Source of the DNA: Candidatus Solibacter sp.
Lineage (GTDB): Bacteria; Acidobacteriota; Terriglobia; Bryobacterales; Bryobacteraceae
DNA length: 5,516 nucleotides
Assembly: GCA_017883345.1 (NCBI GenBank)
Contig: JADGNT010000398.1
Location: 1-5,516, forward strand
Direction: 5' to 3'
Below the pieces are notes generated by a model. The model was not told the origin of the DNA and did no database searches. It saw only the letters and a list, made by a program, of their open reading frames with translations. Positions 1 to 5,330 of this stretch are shown here, one piece after another. The first letter of the stretch is position 1. Each line of letters opens with the position of its first letter. The position numbers were made by a program, and so were the translations under genes.

Positions 1-978
1 CTGGCCGTCGGCCTGCACGATGGAACCTTGCCGGCAAGCCTCGGCGATGGCCAGTTGCGCGGTGCGCCGGGAACAATCGGCGAGATCCATCACCTCCTCG
101 CGCAGTTGGTTATAGCGAGCCTGCTGGCCGAGTCCGGCCAGCGCCTTGGTCACGTGCTCCTGCTCCACCTTCTTGCGCGCGGTGGCAGTCTTGGATGGCG
201 CCAGACCGGCGGCGGAAAAGCACAGAGTTTGCGGGTCCAGTTGCAGTAGCCGGGGCTCCGGCGGAGCGGCATAGCGAAACTGGAAGCGCAACTCGACGGT
301 GGCGGACAGATGGGCCGAAGGGCGCGTGAGCAGCAGGTAGGAGTCGCCGACCGCGTGCAGCGCCGAGGAACCGCGGAAGGCGCTGCCGATCTCGTCGCGG
401 CCGATCGATTTGCGCACGTGATGCACCACGATGAGCGCCGCCTTGGACGCATCGCGCAGACGCAACAGGCTCTGACACAGCGCCGCCATGGAGCGCGTAT
501 CGTTCTCATCCTGGTCGTGAGTGGAGTACAAAGGGTCGAGTACGATCACCTCGGCGGCGGCCTGCCGGGCCGCGTTGAGGAAGTGATTCAGTCCCTGCGG
601 CGCGCTGAGCAGATTGCCGCCGGCACGCGTGTCCACCAGCAGGTTTTGGTCGGCGGCGGCTCCCACGGATCGGCGCATCGACGCCAGACGCGCCACAAAC
701 TGCGGCGTGGGCAGTTCGAACTGGCAAACCAAAACCCGGCGCGCAGCCGGTATGCGGAAACCGGCGCGGTCTTTGCCCGCGGCCAGAGCGAGAGCCAGAT
801 TGGCCACCAGCAAGCTCTTGCCCACCTTGGGTTCACCGCCGACAAAGAGGATGCCGGCAGGCGGCAACAGTCCCGGCTCGATCCAGCCAGGCGGCGGCAC
901 TGCCGGTTGTTCGGTGAGTAACTGCGCCAGCGATACCACGCCCGGTTTCGGAGGTGTCTTGGCAGCGGCATCTTTCAC
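1..978 (-). CDS. RepA/AAA_25-type P-loop ATPase, C-terminus cut by window edge
   Basis: This reading frame is open for 326 codons and has no stop before the window edge. It starts at GTG (978-976), which overlaps the TGA stop of the preceding ATPase by 4 bp; GGAGG lies 7 nt upstream, so translational coupling is likely. Visible motifs: Walker A GGEPKVGKS (about residues 47-55), a possible catalytic Glu in CQFEL (E88), Walker B VIVLDP (D148), IVVHHVRK (about 183-190) and an FRGSSAL stretch (about 202-207). This order matches RecA-fold ATPases of the RepA helicase/AAA_25 group, known from plasmid replication and mobile-element proteins. Residues from about 268 on are charged and helical (EEVMDLADCSRRTAQLAIAE) and resemble a winged-helix DNA-binding tail. 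Position as third gene behind a transposase and an ExeA-like ATPase suggests a role in transposition, target handling or replication of the element; that is inference. The true length is unknown. Confidence 0.85.
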   Translation of the reverse strand, partial: MKDAAAKTPPKPGVVSLAQLLTEQPAVPPPGWIEPGLLPPAGILFVGGEPKVGKSLLVANLALALAAGKDRAGFRIPAARRVLVCQFELPTPQFVARLASMRRSVGAAADQNLLVDTRAGGNLLSAPQGLNHFLNAARQAAAEVIVLDPLYSTHDQDENDTRSMAALCQSLLRLRDASKAALIVVHHVRKSIGRDEIGSAFRGSSALHAVGDSYLLLTRPSAHLSATVELRFQFRYAAPPEPRLLQLDPQTLCFSAAGLAPSKTATARKKVEQEHVTKALAGLGQQARYNQLREEVMDLADCSRRTAQLAIAEACRQGSIVQADGQ

Positions 979-1775
979 AGCATTGCCTCCGCCGTGGCAT
1001 CGAGTAAGATGGCTTCATTGACGGTCTGCGACTTACTCGCCGCGGCCAGCCGCAACGCCGTTATGGCGAGTTTGTTGACTTTGCGCGGAATGCCCTTGGT
1101 GGCCTGATACATCCCCTGGCGGGCGGTATCGTCAAACAGGGGCTGCGACACACCGGCGGCTTTGAGTTGTTGCGCCAGATAGGCGTCGAGTTCGTCGCGC
1201 GTGAGTCCCTCCAGGTGATATTGCACGCCGATGCGTTGTCGCAAGGCTTCGTGCATCTGCAGCGAAAGCGTGCGCCGTAGCAGCGGCTGGCCGACCAGCA
1301 ACAGGGTGAGGTAGCGAGAGGAGTCCATGTCGAAGTTCAGCAGCAGGGGAAGTTGTTCCAGGGCGGGATGCGGCAGCAGGTGGGCTTCATCGCAGATCAG
1401 AATGGGATGCTGCTTCTTGCTCTGGTTCAGACGCACGATGGCGCCTGCAATCTGGCGCACCAGGTCGCCGCGGAAGTGCGCCGGTTCCAGGTCCAGTTCC
1501 AAGGCGATCTGGCGCAGCAAGTCCAGCGCGGAGCCCGAGGAGAAGTGCACGTAGAGGATCTTGTACAGGCTGGTATTGAGCGTAGCGGTGAATACGCGCG
1601 CGGCGGTGGATTTACCCGCGCCCACTTCGCCGGTGAGCAGGCCGGCGCCGTGATGCTGGGCCAGAAACTCCAGCCGCGTCTTGACCTGGTTCCAGGCCTG
1701 GGAAGGGTAGAGTTGTTTGGCGTCGGGGCAGTCGGAAAATGGGGTTTTCTTGAAGCCGAAAAAGGATTCCCACAT
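975..1775 (-). CDS. ExeA/TniB-like AAA+ ATPase, transposition regulator
   Basis: A 266-residue P-loop ATPase. The N-terminus (MWESFFGFKKTPFSDCPD) is the typical ExeA/GspA opening. Walker A is GEVGAGKST (residues 49-57), Walker B ILICDE (125-130; D129, E130), a sensor-1-like segment is TLLLVGQP (157-164), arginines of LRQRIG (178-183) are finger candidates, and GIPRKVNKL (228-236) fits sensor 2. ExeA proteins of secretion systems carry extra domains; this short form beside a transposase fits the MuB/TnsC/TniB/IstB role, in which an ATP-bound filament on target DNA recruits and activates the transposase. ATG lies 2 bp after the transposase stop, with GGAGGAG 8 nt upstream inside the transposase 3' end, so the two are probably translated together. 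All catalytic motifs are intact. A non-transposition ExeA role is unlikely given the neighbours. Confidence 0.92.
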   Translation of the reverse strand: MWESFFGFKKTPFSDCPDAKQLYPSQAWNQVKTRLEFLAQHHGAGLLTGEVGAGKSTAARVFTATLNTSLYKILYVHFSSGSALDLLRQIALELDLEPAHFRGDLVRQIAGAIVRLNQSKKQHPILICDEAHLLPHPALEQLPLLLNFDMDSSRYLTLLLVGQPLLRRTLSLQMHEALRQRIGVQYHLEGLTRDELDAYLAQQLKAAGVSQPLFDDTARQGMYQATKGIPRKVNKLAITALRLAAASKSQTVNEAILLDATAEAML

Positions 1776-1777
1776 GG

Positions 1778-3019
1778 TTACTTCTCCTCCGTTTTCCAGG
1801 GCGGCAGCAGACCGTTGAGGACCGCATCGACCAGCCGCGCCACGCCTTGCGGCTTGCCTTCCGAGTAAATCTCCAGTTGGGTCAGATCGAGCGGATCGAA
1901 GCGCACTTCGATGCGTTTACCGGCCAGATGCGCGGGCGCTTCGAAGAAACGATTCTTCAACAGGAAAGTGGAATCGCGGCGCACCAACCGGTCCACGCGA
2001 TGAAAGAACAGACGCCGTAAATCGGTGGCCGGGGGAAGTTGGCGGACCTGTTCGATATCGCGCTGCCAGCGCACCAGGGGCGTGGTTTGCAAAGAGCTAT
2101 GTTCACGGCGGTGATAGACGGTGTCGAGCCAGTGCCACAGCCGCTCGTTGAGTTGCTCGATGGAGAGCAGGACCTTGGGATCGAGCGAGGCCAGAAACTG
2201 TTCGCGCACGGAACGGAAGAAGCGTTCGATCTTACCGCGGCCTTCGGGCTGATAGGGAGGCGTGTGCACGATGAGAATGCCGATGGAAGCGGCAATGCGG
2301 GCCAACTGTGGGGAGCGGTAGATCTTGGCGTTATCCATGTAGAGGCGGGTGGGGATGCCGCGGGCGGCGATGGCCTGGCGCAGGCAGTCCAGAAAGGCAT
2401 CCAATCCCTGGTTGGGATAGAACTGGGCGTGCGGGATGAGACGGCTGGCATCGTCGAGCGCAGCCTGGAGAAAGACCTGCTGCTTGCCTCCTCCGGGCCG
2501 TCCGACCCAGGGGCCGAAGAGCATGTCGGACTGCCAGATCTGATTGGCAAACTGCGCTTCGTACTTTTTATGCGCGGTGGCTTTGTCGAGTAACAGTTGG
2601 CGTTCGGTAAGCCCGTGGGCGCGCAGGAAACGATAGAGTGTGGAAGCCGACAGCCCGGCTTGATTCGGCTCGTTGGCCAGGGACAACTCGCGCAGCAGAG
2701 CGGCGCCGGTACGATGCGGGTTCTCGCGTTTGAAGCGTTCAATGAGGGCGGCGGTTTCCGGCGCGATGGCACGGGTCTGCCCGCGATCCTGGCGCGGTTT
2801 GGGAGACAACGCGGCCAGTCCGTTGCGGCGATAGCGCAGCGTCCAATCCAGCAACGTGTCCACCGAGACCTGGCGGCGGGCGGAATGGGGAATGTCGTAG
2901 AGGCGGGCGGCGATCTGCTGGGCGCGCCTGGTGAGTTCGCCGCGGGGCAGCGTCTCCAGCACCAGCGGCGCGATGAGGCCGTAACGGAAGAGCGCGATCT
3001 TTTCGGGTTTGTCGTCCAT
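1778..3019 (-). CDS. D,D(35)E transposase, rve/Mu-TniA-TnsB type
   Basis: A 413-residue integrase-fold transposase. The N-terminus (about 1-75) looks like a helix-turn-helix with an LDWTLRYRRNGLAAL segment, followed by a second DNA-binding region (about 85-140, ending STLYRFLRAHG). The catalytic core has D165 in WQSDM, D229 in MDNAKIY and E265 in GKIERFF, with 35 residues between the last two, so all three metal ligands are present. The tail (about 345-400, RDSTFLLKNRFFEAP and KRIEVRFDPLD) matches the Mu-type C-terminal beta-barrel. Such enzymes cleave and join transposon 3' ends. The frame is open up to 3190 but that would overlap the zinc-ribbon gene by 95 bp. ATG at 3019 is preferred because the protein-like sequence begins there and a GGGAG lies upstream, although at a rather long spacing of about 13 nt. 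It is shorter than TniA/TnsB (usually above 500 residues) and nearer IS481-like lengths, yet has the Mu-type tail. Confidence 0.92.
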   Translation of the reverse strand: MDDKPEKIALFRYGLIAPLVLETLPRGELTRRAQQIAARLYDIPHSARRQVSVDTLLDWTLRYRRNGLAALSPKPRQDRGQTRAIAPETAALIERFKRENPHRTGAALLRELSLANEPNQAGLSASTLYRFLRAHGLTERQLLLDKATAHKKYEAQFANQIWQSDMLFGPWVGRPGGGKQQVFLQAALDDASRLIPHAQFYPNQGLDAFLDCLRQAIAARGIPTRLYMDNAKIYRSPQLARIAASIGILIVHTPPYQPEGRGKIERFFRSVREQFLASLDPKVLLSIEQLNERLWHWLDTVYHRREHSSLQTTPLVRWQRDIEQVRQLPPATDLRRLFFHRVDRLVRRDSTFLLKNRFFEAPAHLAGKRIEVRFDPLDLTQLEIYSEGKPQGVARLVDAVLNGLLPPWKTEEK

Positions 3020-3095
3020 GGAGTGGCTTTTTCTCCCGGACCCAAGCTTACGGAGGAAGGTGGCGCGTTTCCATGCAAATGGTGTGTGGGGAGGC

Positions 3096-3698
3096 TCAGG
3101 CGGGCGCCGCGGCGGAGGAGAATGCGGCGCGGCGGCCGTCGGGAGCCAGACCGCGCGGCCAGCCCAGCAGGTGGCAGCGCACGCCGGCAAACAGGAAGCG
3201 GTGAGCGGCGACCCAGCCGGTGGATTCGAGCATGGCCAGGGCGCGGTGGACGAAGTCGGGCGCGGGAGCGGGTTGGGTCAACGCGGCCAGCGTGGCGCAC
3301 AGCGCTTCGGCCTGCGCGCGGAAGCGGCGAATCCAGAACTGGCCGCGCTGGTAGGGCATCGGGGGCGGCGCGGTTTGGGCGGAGCCGTGCAGCGTTTGCG
3401 CCTGGAGCAGGCGGGCGATGAGGAACAGCGCGATGACCGTCAGGCTGCTGCGCAGGTAGGGCAAGACGAACTCAGGCAGCAGGGAGACGGTGCGCTTACA
3501 TTCCTGGCACAAGTATCGGCGCACGCGGATGATGCCATCGAAGGTCGCGTCGATGAGTGTGCGTGTGTAGAAGCCATGGGCGGTGAGTGGATGTTTGGTT
3601 TGGCACTGCGGGCAGTAGCCAGGGCGGTAACAATCGGGGTCAGCCAGTTGCTCGGTATATTGCTGCACCGAACCGGCGAACGGGTGTAGGATCTGCAT
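3096..3698 (-). CDS. DUF6431-like zinc-ribbon protein, putative transposon accessory protein
   Basis: A 200-residue protein whose function I do not know. ATG at 3698 has GGAGG 8 nt upstream; the frame stays open to 3791 but no comparable ribosome site is seen there. Residues 29-32 (CPQC) and 64-67 (CQEC) form two CxxC pairs 32 residues apart, with HGFYTRTL and a basic RVRRYLC strand between them. That is a zinc-ribbon layout like those at the start of many transposase-associated proteins. After it come a hydrophobic helix (about 86-98, LTVIALFLIARLL) and a region with QFWIRRFRAQAEAL (about 121-134). The C-terminus is Ala/Pro-rich. I recall DUF6431 proteins beside transposases with this profile, but the family name is from memory. 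The gene leads the block, 76 bp ahead of the transposase. A role in DNA binding at element ends or target choice is inference; it could also be a regulator. Confidence 0.75.
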   Translation of the reverse strand: MQILHPFAGSVQQYTEQLADPDCYRPGYCPQCQTKHPLTAHGFYTRTLIDATFDGIIRVRRYLCQECKRTVSLLPEFVLPYLRSSLTVIALFLIARLLQAQTLHGSAQTAPPPMPYQRGQFWIRRFRAQAEALCATLAALTQPAPAPDFVHRALAMLESTGWVAAHRFLFAGVRCHLLGWPRGLAPDGRRAAFSSAAAPA

Positions 3699-3720
3699 AG
3701 GATCTGCCTCCGGGAGCTGC

Positions 3721-3781
3721 GAACTCCCAAGGTTCGTTCTGCGGCGGGAGAGCTCTTTTGGATGGGTGTCCGTGGGAGTTC
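3721..3781. repeat. 9-bp inverted repeat in the operon leader
   Basis: gaactccca at 3721-3729 is the exact reverse complement of tgggagttc at 3773-3781. The loop is 43 bp. In the minus-strand transcript this would lie in the 5' leader of the zinc-ribbon gene, just upstream of its ribosome-binding site, and a smaller gggag/ctccc stem (3712-3716 with 3724-3728) could compete with it. A regulatory role is inference. Confidence 0.35.
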
Positions 3782-3806
3782 TTCCGCTCACCTCGATATC
3801 CTACAC

Positions 3807-3931
3807 ATCTGAGAAAGTCACGAAAAGGGAAGGGATAGCGCATCGGCGACCCCATCCCGCGGAGTTTGGCACGCTCGATCCCGGCGCCGCTTCTCGATCC
3901 CCTCCGGCGTGGCCCGAACTAATCTGAGAAA
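3807..3931. repeat. 10-bp direct repeat, possible transposase-binding sites
   Basis: The sequence atctgagaaa occurs at 3807-3816 and again at 3922-3931, in the same orientation and 115 bp apart. Mu, Tn7 and Tn5053-like elements carry several short transposase-binding repeats in each end, so two copies upstream of the operon would fit. Two 10-bp copies alone are not decisive, and the flanking bases match poorly. Confidence 0.35.
3874..3901. repeat. 9-bp direct repeat
   Basis: The sequence ctcgatccc occurs at 3874-3882 and at 3893-3901, with starts 19 bp apart, flanking the GC-rich core ggcgccg. The spacing of about two helical turns would suit tandem protein binding on one DNA face, but the repeat is short and may be chance. 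Confidence 0.35.
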
Positions 3932-3965
3932 CACTGCTCGCTACGCGGGGAAGAATTGCGACCCG

Positions 3966-5219
3966 TTACAGAACGGTCCGTATCCACGAGCCGAAGGACT
4001 GCCAGACCAGCGTGGTTTTCGTCGCGGAGAGGATCTGAAGCAGTCCCTGGGCGATGAGCCCGAGTTGGATGTGGCGATGGTAGGCTGCGATCTTACGGCG
4101 GACGGCGTTGCGGTAGGCATCCGATTTGCGGTGTAGGTGCTGGTTGCCGCTCACGCGCCGTAGTGGCGTCATGGCCGCCATCCAGAAGTGATAGGCATAC
4201 GCGCCAATGACCCGGAGGGCCTGCTTGAAAGAGACTTCGATCTTGAATCGCAGGCCATAGATGCGGATGATGTCCAAGGGGGCCAGGGTCAGGTCCGTGC
4301 ACATCAGCAGGATGGCACCGCGCTGAGGATGGAGTACCACGACAAAGCGGACGAGGATGCCGACCGGACGCCACAATAGGTCGGTGACCCGAAAGCGGAG
4401 GGTCACCCCCTGCTCGCCATAGACGGGACTGGGCGCCTCCTGAAGCTGATCCTCCTCCTTCAGCAGCGCTGCGACCTTGATCTTCTTCCCGTACTTTGCG
4501 GGCCGGCCCCGGCGCCGCGGCCGATGCGGCGGCGGGGGTGTCGCCGGGAAATAAGCCACGCTGTTGCTTTTGACGCGCGTGACCAGATGGTTCCCGTGGG
4601 CCAGCAGCCCGCGAACGATCTTGCCAGAGGCATAGTAGGCGTCGGCCACGAAGTAGAACGGCTCCTGCAGGTCCAGCGAGTCGAGCAGCAGGATCATCTT
4701 GTCCAGCAGGGTTCGGTGGTCGCGGTTGGAAAACACCGTGCCTTCGTGGATGCGACAGACCAAAGGCAAGGCGAATACGCTGGACAGGGCTTGGGTGAGC
4801 ACGGCGACGGCCTGGCAGGAATGGCCGAAGATGTACTCCGGCTTGTTGTTTGACTCGGATTCTTGGTGGAGCTTTTTGACTCCGGGCATTTTCCGTCCGG
4901 CCTTGGCGACCTTGATGCCGTCGCCGACGAGGACGGCCTTGGTGTTCACGCGTAGGATGACCGAGCCGAGCCGGAAGACGAGAGCGCACCAGGCGCGGGT
5001 GAGCTTGTTCAGATCCAGGGCGGGGCTGTGGAAGAAGTCCAGGAGGCGGTCGTAGCAGGCCGGCTCCAGGCCCAGGGCGCGCACGATGCTGGTGACGCCG
5101 AGCAGATCTTTGCGCGTGGAGAATCCGGCCAGGCAGAGGGACATCCACAGGAAGGTCCGGGTCCGGGCGCAGGCGGAGCGCAATTCGCACACCAGATTCC
5201 ACCAGTCGTACCAGAGCAT
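3966..5219 (-). CDS. IS4-type DDE transposase
   Basis: A 417-residue cut-and-paste-type transposase. Catalytic candidates: D100 in VLVGDGIKVAK, D193 in FYFVADAYYASGK and E328 in IYGLRFKIEVSFKQ. The last matches the YxxRxxxE part of the IS4-family YREK signature, though the Lys sits four residues after the Glu instead of the canonical seven. The long stretch between D193 and E328 contains a Pro/Arg-rich basic segment (about 228-248) with RRRGRPAKYGKK, which resembles an AT-hook. ATG at 5219 is chosen because AAGGAGG lies 6 nt upstream; the frame is open further to 5351, but that extension crosses the AT-rich palindrome and the opposite gene. The frame is intact from start to TAA, so the element may be active. 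It is transcribed toward the zinc-ribbon operon and diverges from the DUF6788-like gene. Confidence 0.9.
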   Translation of the reverse strand: MLWYDWWNLVCELRSACARTRTFLWMSLCLAGFSTRKDLLGVTSIVRALGLEPACYDRLLDFFHSPALDLNKLTRAWCALVFRLGSVILRVNTKAVLVGDGIKVAKAGRKMPGVKKLHQESESNNKPEYIFGHSCQAVAVLTQALSSVFALPLVCRIHEGTVFSNRDHRTLLDKMILLLDSLDLQEPFYFVADAYYASGKIVRGLLAHGNHLVTRVKSNSVAYFPATPPPPHRPRRRGRPAKYGKKIKVAALLKEEDQLQEAPSPVYGEQGVTLRFRVTDLLWRPVGILVRFVVVLHPQRGAILLMCTDLTLAPLDIIRIYGLRFKIEVSFKQALRVIGAYAYHFWMAAMTPLRRVSGNQHLHRKSDAYRNAVRRKIAAYHRHIQLGLIAQGLLQILSATKTTLVWQSFGSWIRTVL

Positions 5220-5263
5220 GAGCGGCCTCCTTGCCGGGTAGTTCGAGAATTCGGTTTTCGGGC

Positions 5264-5292
5264 TTGACAATTGTCCGGGCATAGTATAGCAT
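5264..5292 (+). promoter_or_regulatory. Candidate sigma-70-type promoter for the DUF6788-like gene
   Basis: A perfect -35 consensus TTGACA (5264-5269) is followed after 17 bp by TAGCAT (5287-5292, 4 of 6 to TATAAT). The predicted start is near 5299, about 30 nt before the ATG at 5331. The -35 box overlaps a 10-bp perfect palindrome, gacaattgtc (5266-5275), which could be a small operator. Confidence 0.6.
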
Positions 5293-5308
5293 ATATATGC
5301 TATACTAT
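5281..5308. repeat. Perfect 28-bp AT-rich palindrome in the divergent promoter region
   Basis: The half-site ATAGTATAGCATAT is followed directly by its exact reverse complement, with the centre between 5294 and 5295 and no spacer. Symmetry breaks at 5280/5309. Only four of the 28 bases are G or C, in an otherwise GC-rich window. It covers both candidate -10 boxes, so a dimeric or tetrameric protein bound here would block both directions. It could instead be part of an IS end. Confidence 0.85.
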
Positions 5309-5317
5309 AAACGGCAA
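5288..5317 (-). promoter_or_regulatory. Candidate promoter for the IS4-type transposase
   Basis: On the minus strand, TTGCCG (5317-5312, 4 of 6 to TTGACA) is followed after 18 bp by TATGCT (5293-5288, 4 of 6 to TATAAT). It would start transcription near 5281, about 60 nt ahead of the ATG at 5219. Its -10 box lies almost exactly over the -10 box of the opposing promoter. Both boxes are imperfect, so this is a weaker call than the plus-strand one. Confidence 0.4.
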
Positions 5318-5330
5318 AAAAGGAGGCCGC

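Larger units (their letters stand above)
1..3931 (-). mobile_element. Partial Mu/Tn7-superfamily-like transposon with two ATPases
   Basis: Four co-directional genes (zinc-ribbon protein, D,D35E transposase, ExeA/TniB-like ATPase, RepA/AAA_25-like ATPase) look like the core of one transposon. The transposase-plus-AAA+ pair is the established signature of Mu, Tn7, Tn5053/Tn552 and IS21-like elements. The left end lies outside the window. The right end is not established: it should fall in 3699-3965, where a 10-bp repeat occurs at 3807-3816 and 3922-3931, and the boundary given here is only the outermost repeat copy. No cargo gene is visible. Confidence 0.6.
3699..3965. other. Intergenic region between the two transposition modules
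   Basis: These 267 bp hold no convincing gene. They contain the Shine-Dalgarno of the zinc-ribbon gene (GGAGG on the minus strand, just above 3698), short inverted and direct repeats listed separately, and presumably the promoter of the zinc-ribbon/transposase block. I could not find a convincing -35/-10 pair on the minus strand. No clear hairpin plus T-run follows the IS4-type transposase stop, so transcription from that gene may read into the block. Confidence 0.6.
3902..5310 (-). mobile_element. IS4-type insertion sequence, ends not resolved
   Basis: The transposase gene implies an insertion sequence, but I could not define its terminal inverted repeats or target duplication by eye. The only shared string noted between the two flanks in inverted orientation is CGAACTA (about 3915-3921, and on the minus strand about 5246-5240), which is too short to trust. 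The limits given are approximate. The right end may lie before, within or beyond the palindrome at 5281-5308; if the element also carries the DUF6788-like gene, it extends past the window. Confidence 0.4.
5222..5330. repeat. Mirrored 11-bp Shine-Dalgarno segments of the divergent genes
   Basis: The leader of the minus-strand transposase and that of the plus-strand gene share the segment aaggaggccgc, in inverted orientation (5232-5222 and 5320-5330). Each is directly followed by the start codon region (CTCATG and ATG respectively). Both are strong ribosome-binding sites. The match beyond AAGGAGG (the extra CCGC) is more than the shared function alone requires. Confidence 0.7.

Noticed and set aside
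506..1018. Minus-strand ATG-started frames at 506-727, 588-971 and 833-1018
   Set aside because: They overlap the GTG-started frame that carries the complete Walker A and B motifs; their own translations show no domain.
3020..3190. Upstream start for the transposase giving 470 residues
   Set aside because: The added 57 residues are low-complexity and overlap the zinc-ribbon gene by 95 bp; the family-like sequence begins at the ATG at 3019.
1957..3300. Long open frame (447 codons) on the minus strand over the D,D35E transposase
   Set aside because: Its translation is rich in Ser, Arg and Pro with no domain logic, and it overlaps a frame with a complete catalytic triad; it is a GC-driven shadow.
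2039..3421. Plus-strand open frames antisense to the transposase and zinc-ribbon genes
   Set aside because: No recognisable motifs; they arise from codon bias on the opposite strand.
3799..3960. CRISPR-like or tRNA structure in the gene-free gap
   Set aside because: The repeats are only 9-10 bp, present in two copies each with irregular spacing, and no cloverleaf or TpsiC-like motif is visible.
3909..4136. Small plus-strand frame of 75 codons at the end of the IS4-type transposase gene
   Set aside because: Mostly antisense to the transposase, with no ribosome-binding site or recognisable sequence.
4093..5292. Long open frame (399 codons) on the minus strand over the IS4-type transposase
   Set aside because: Low-complexity Arg/Gly/Pro composition, and it lies in another frame of an intact transposase; a shadow frame.
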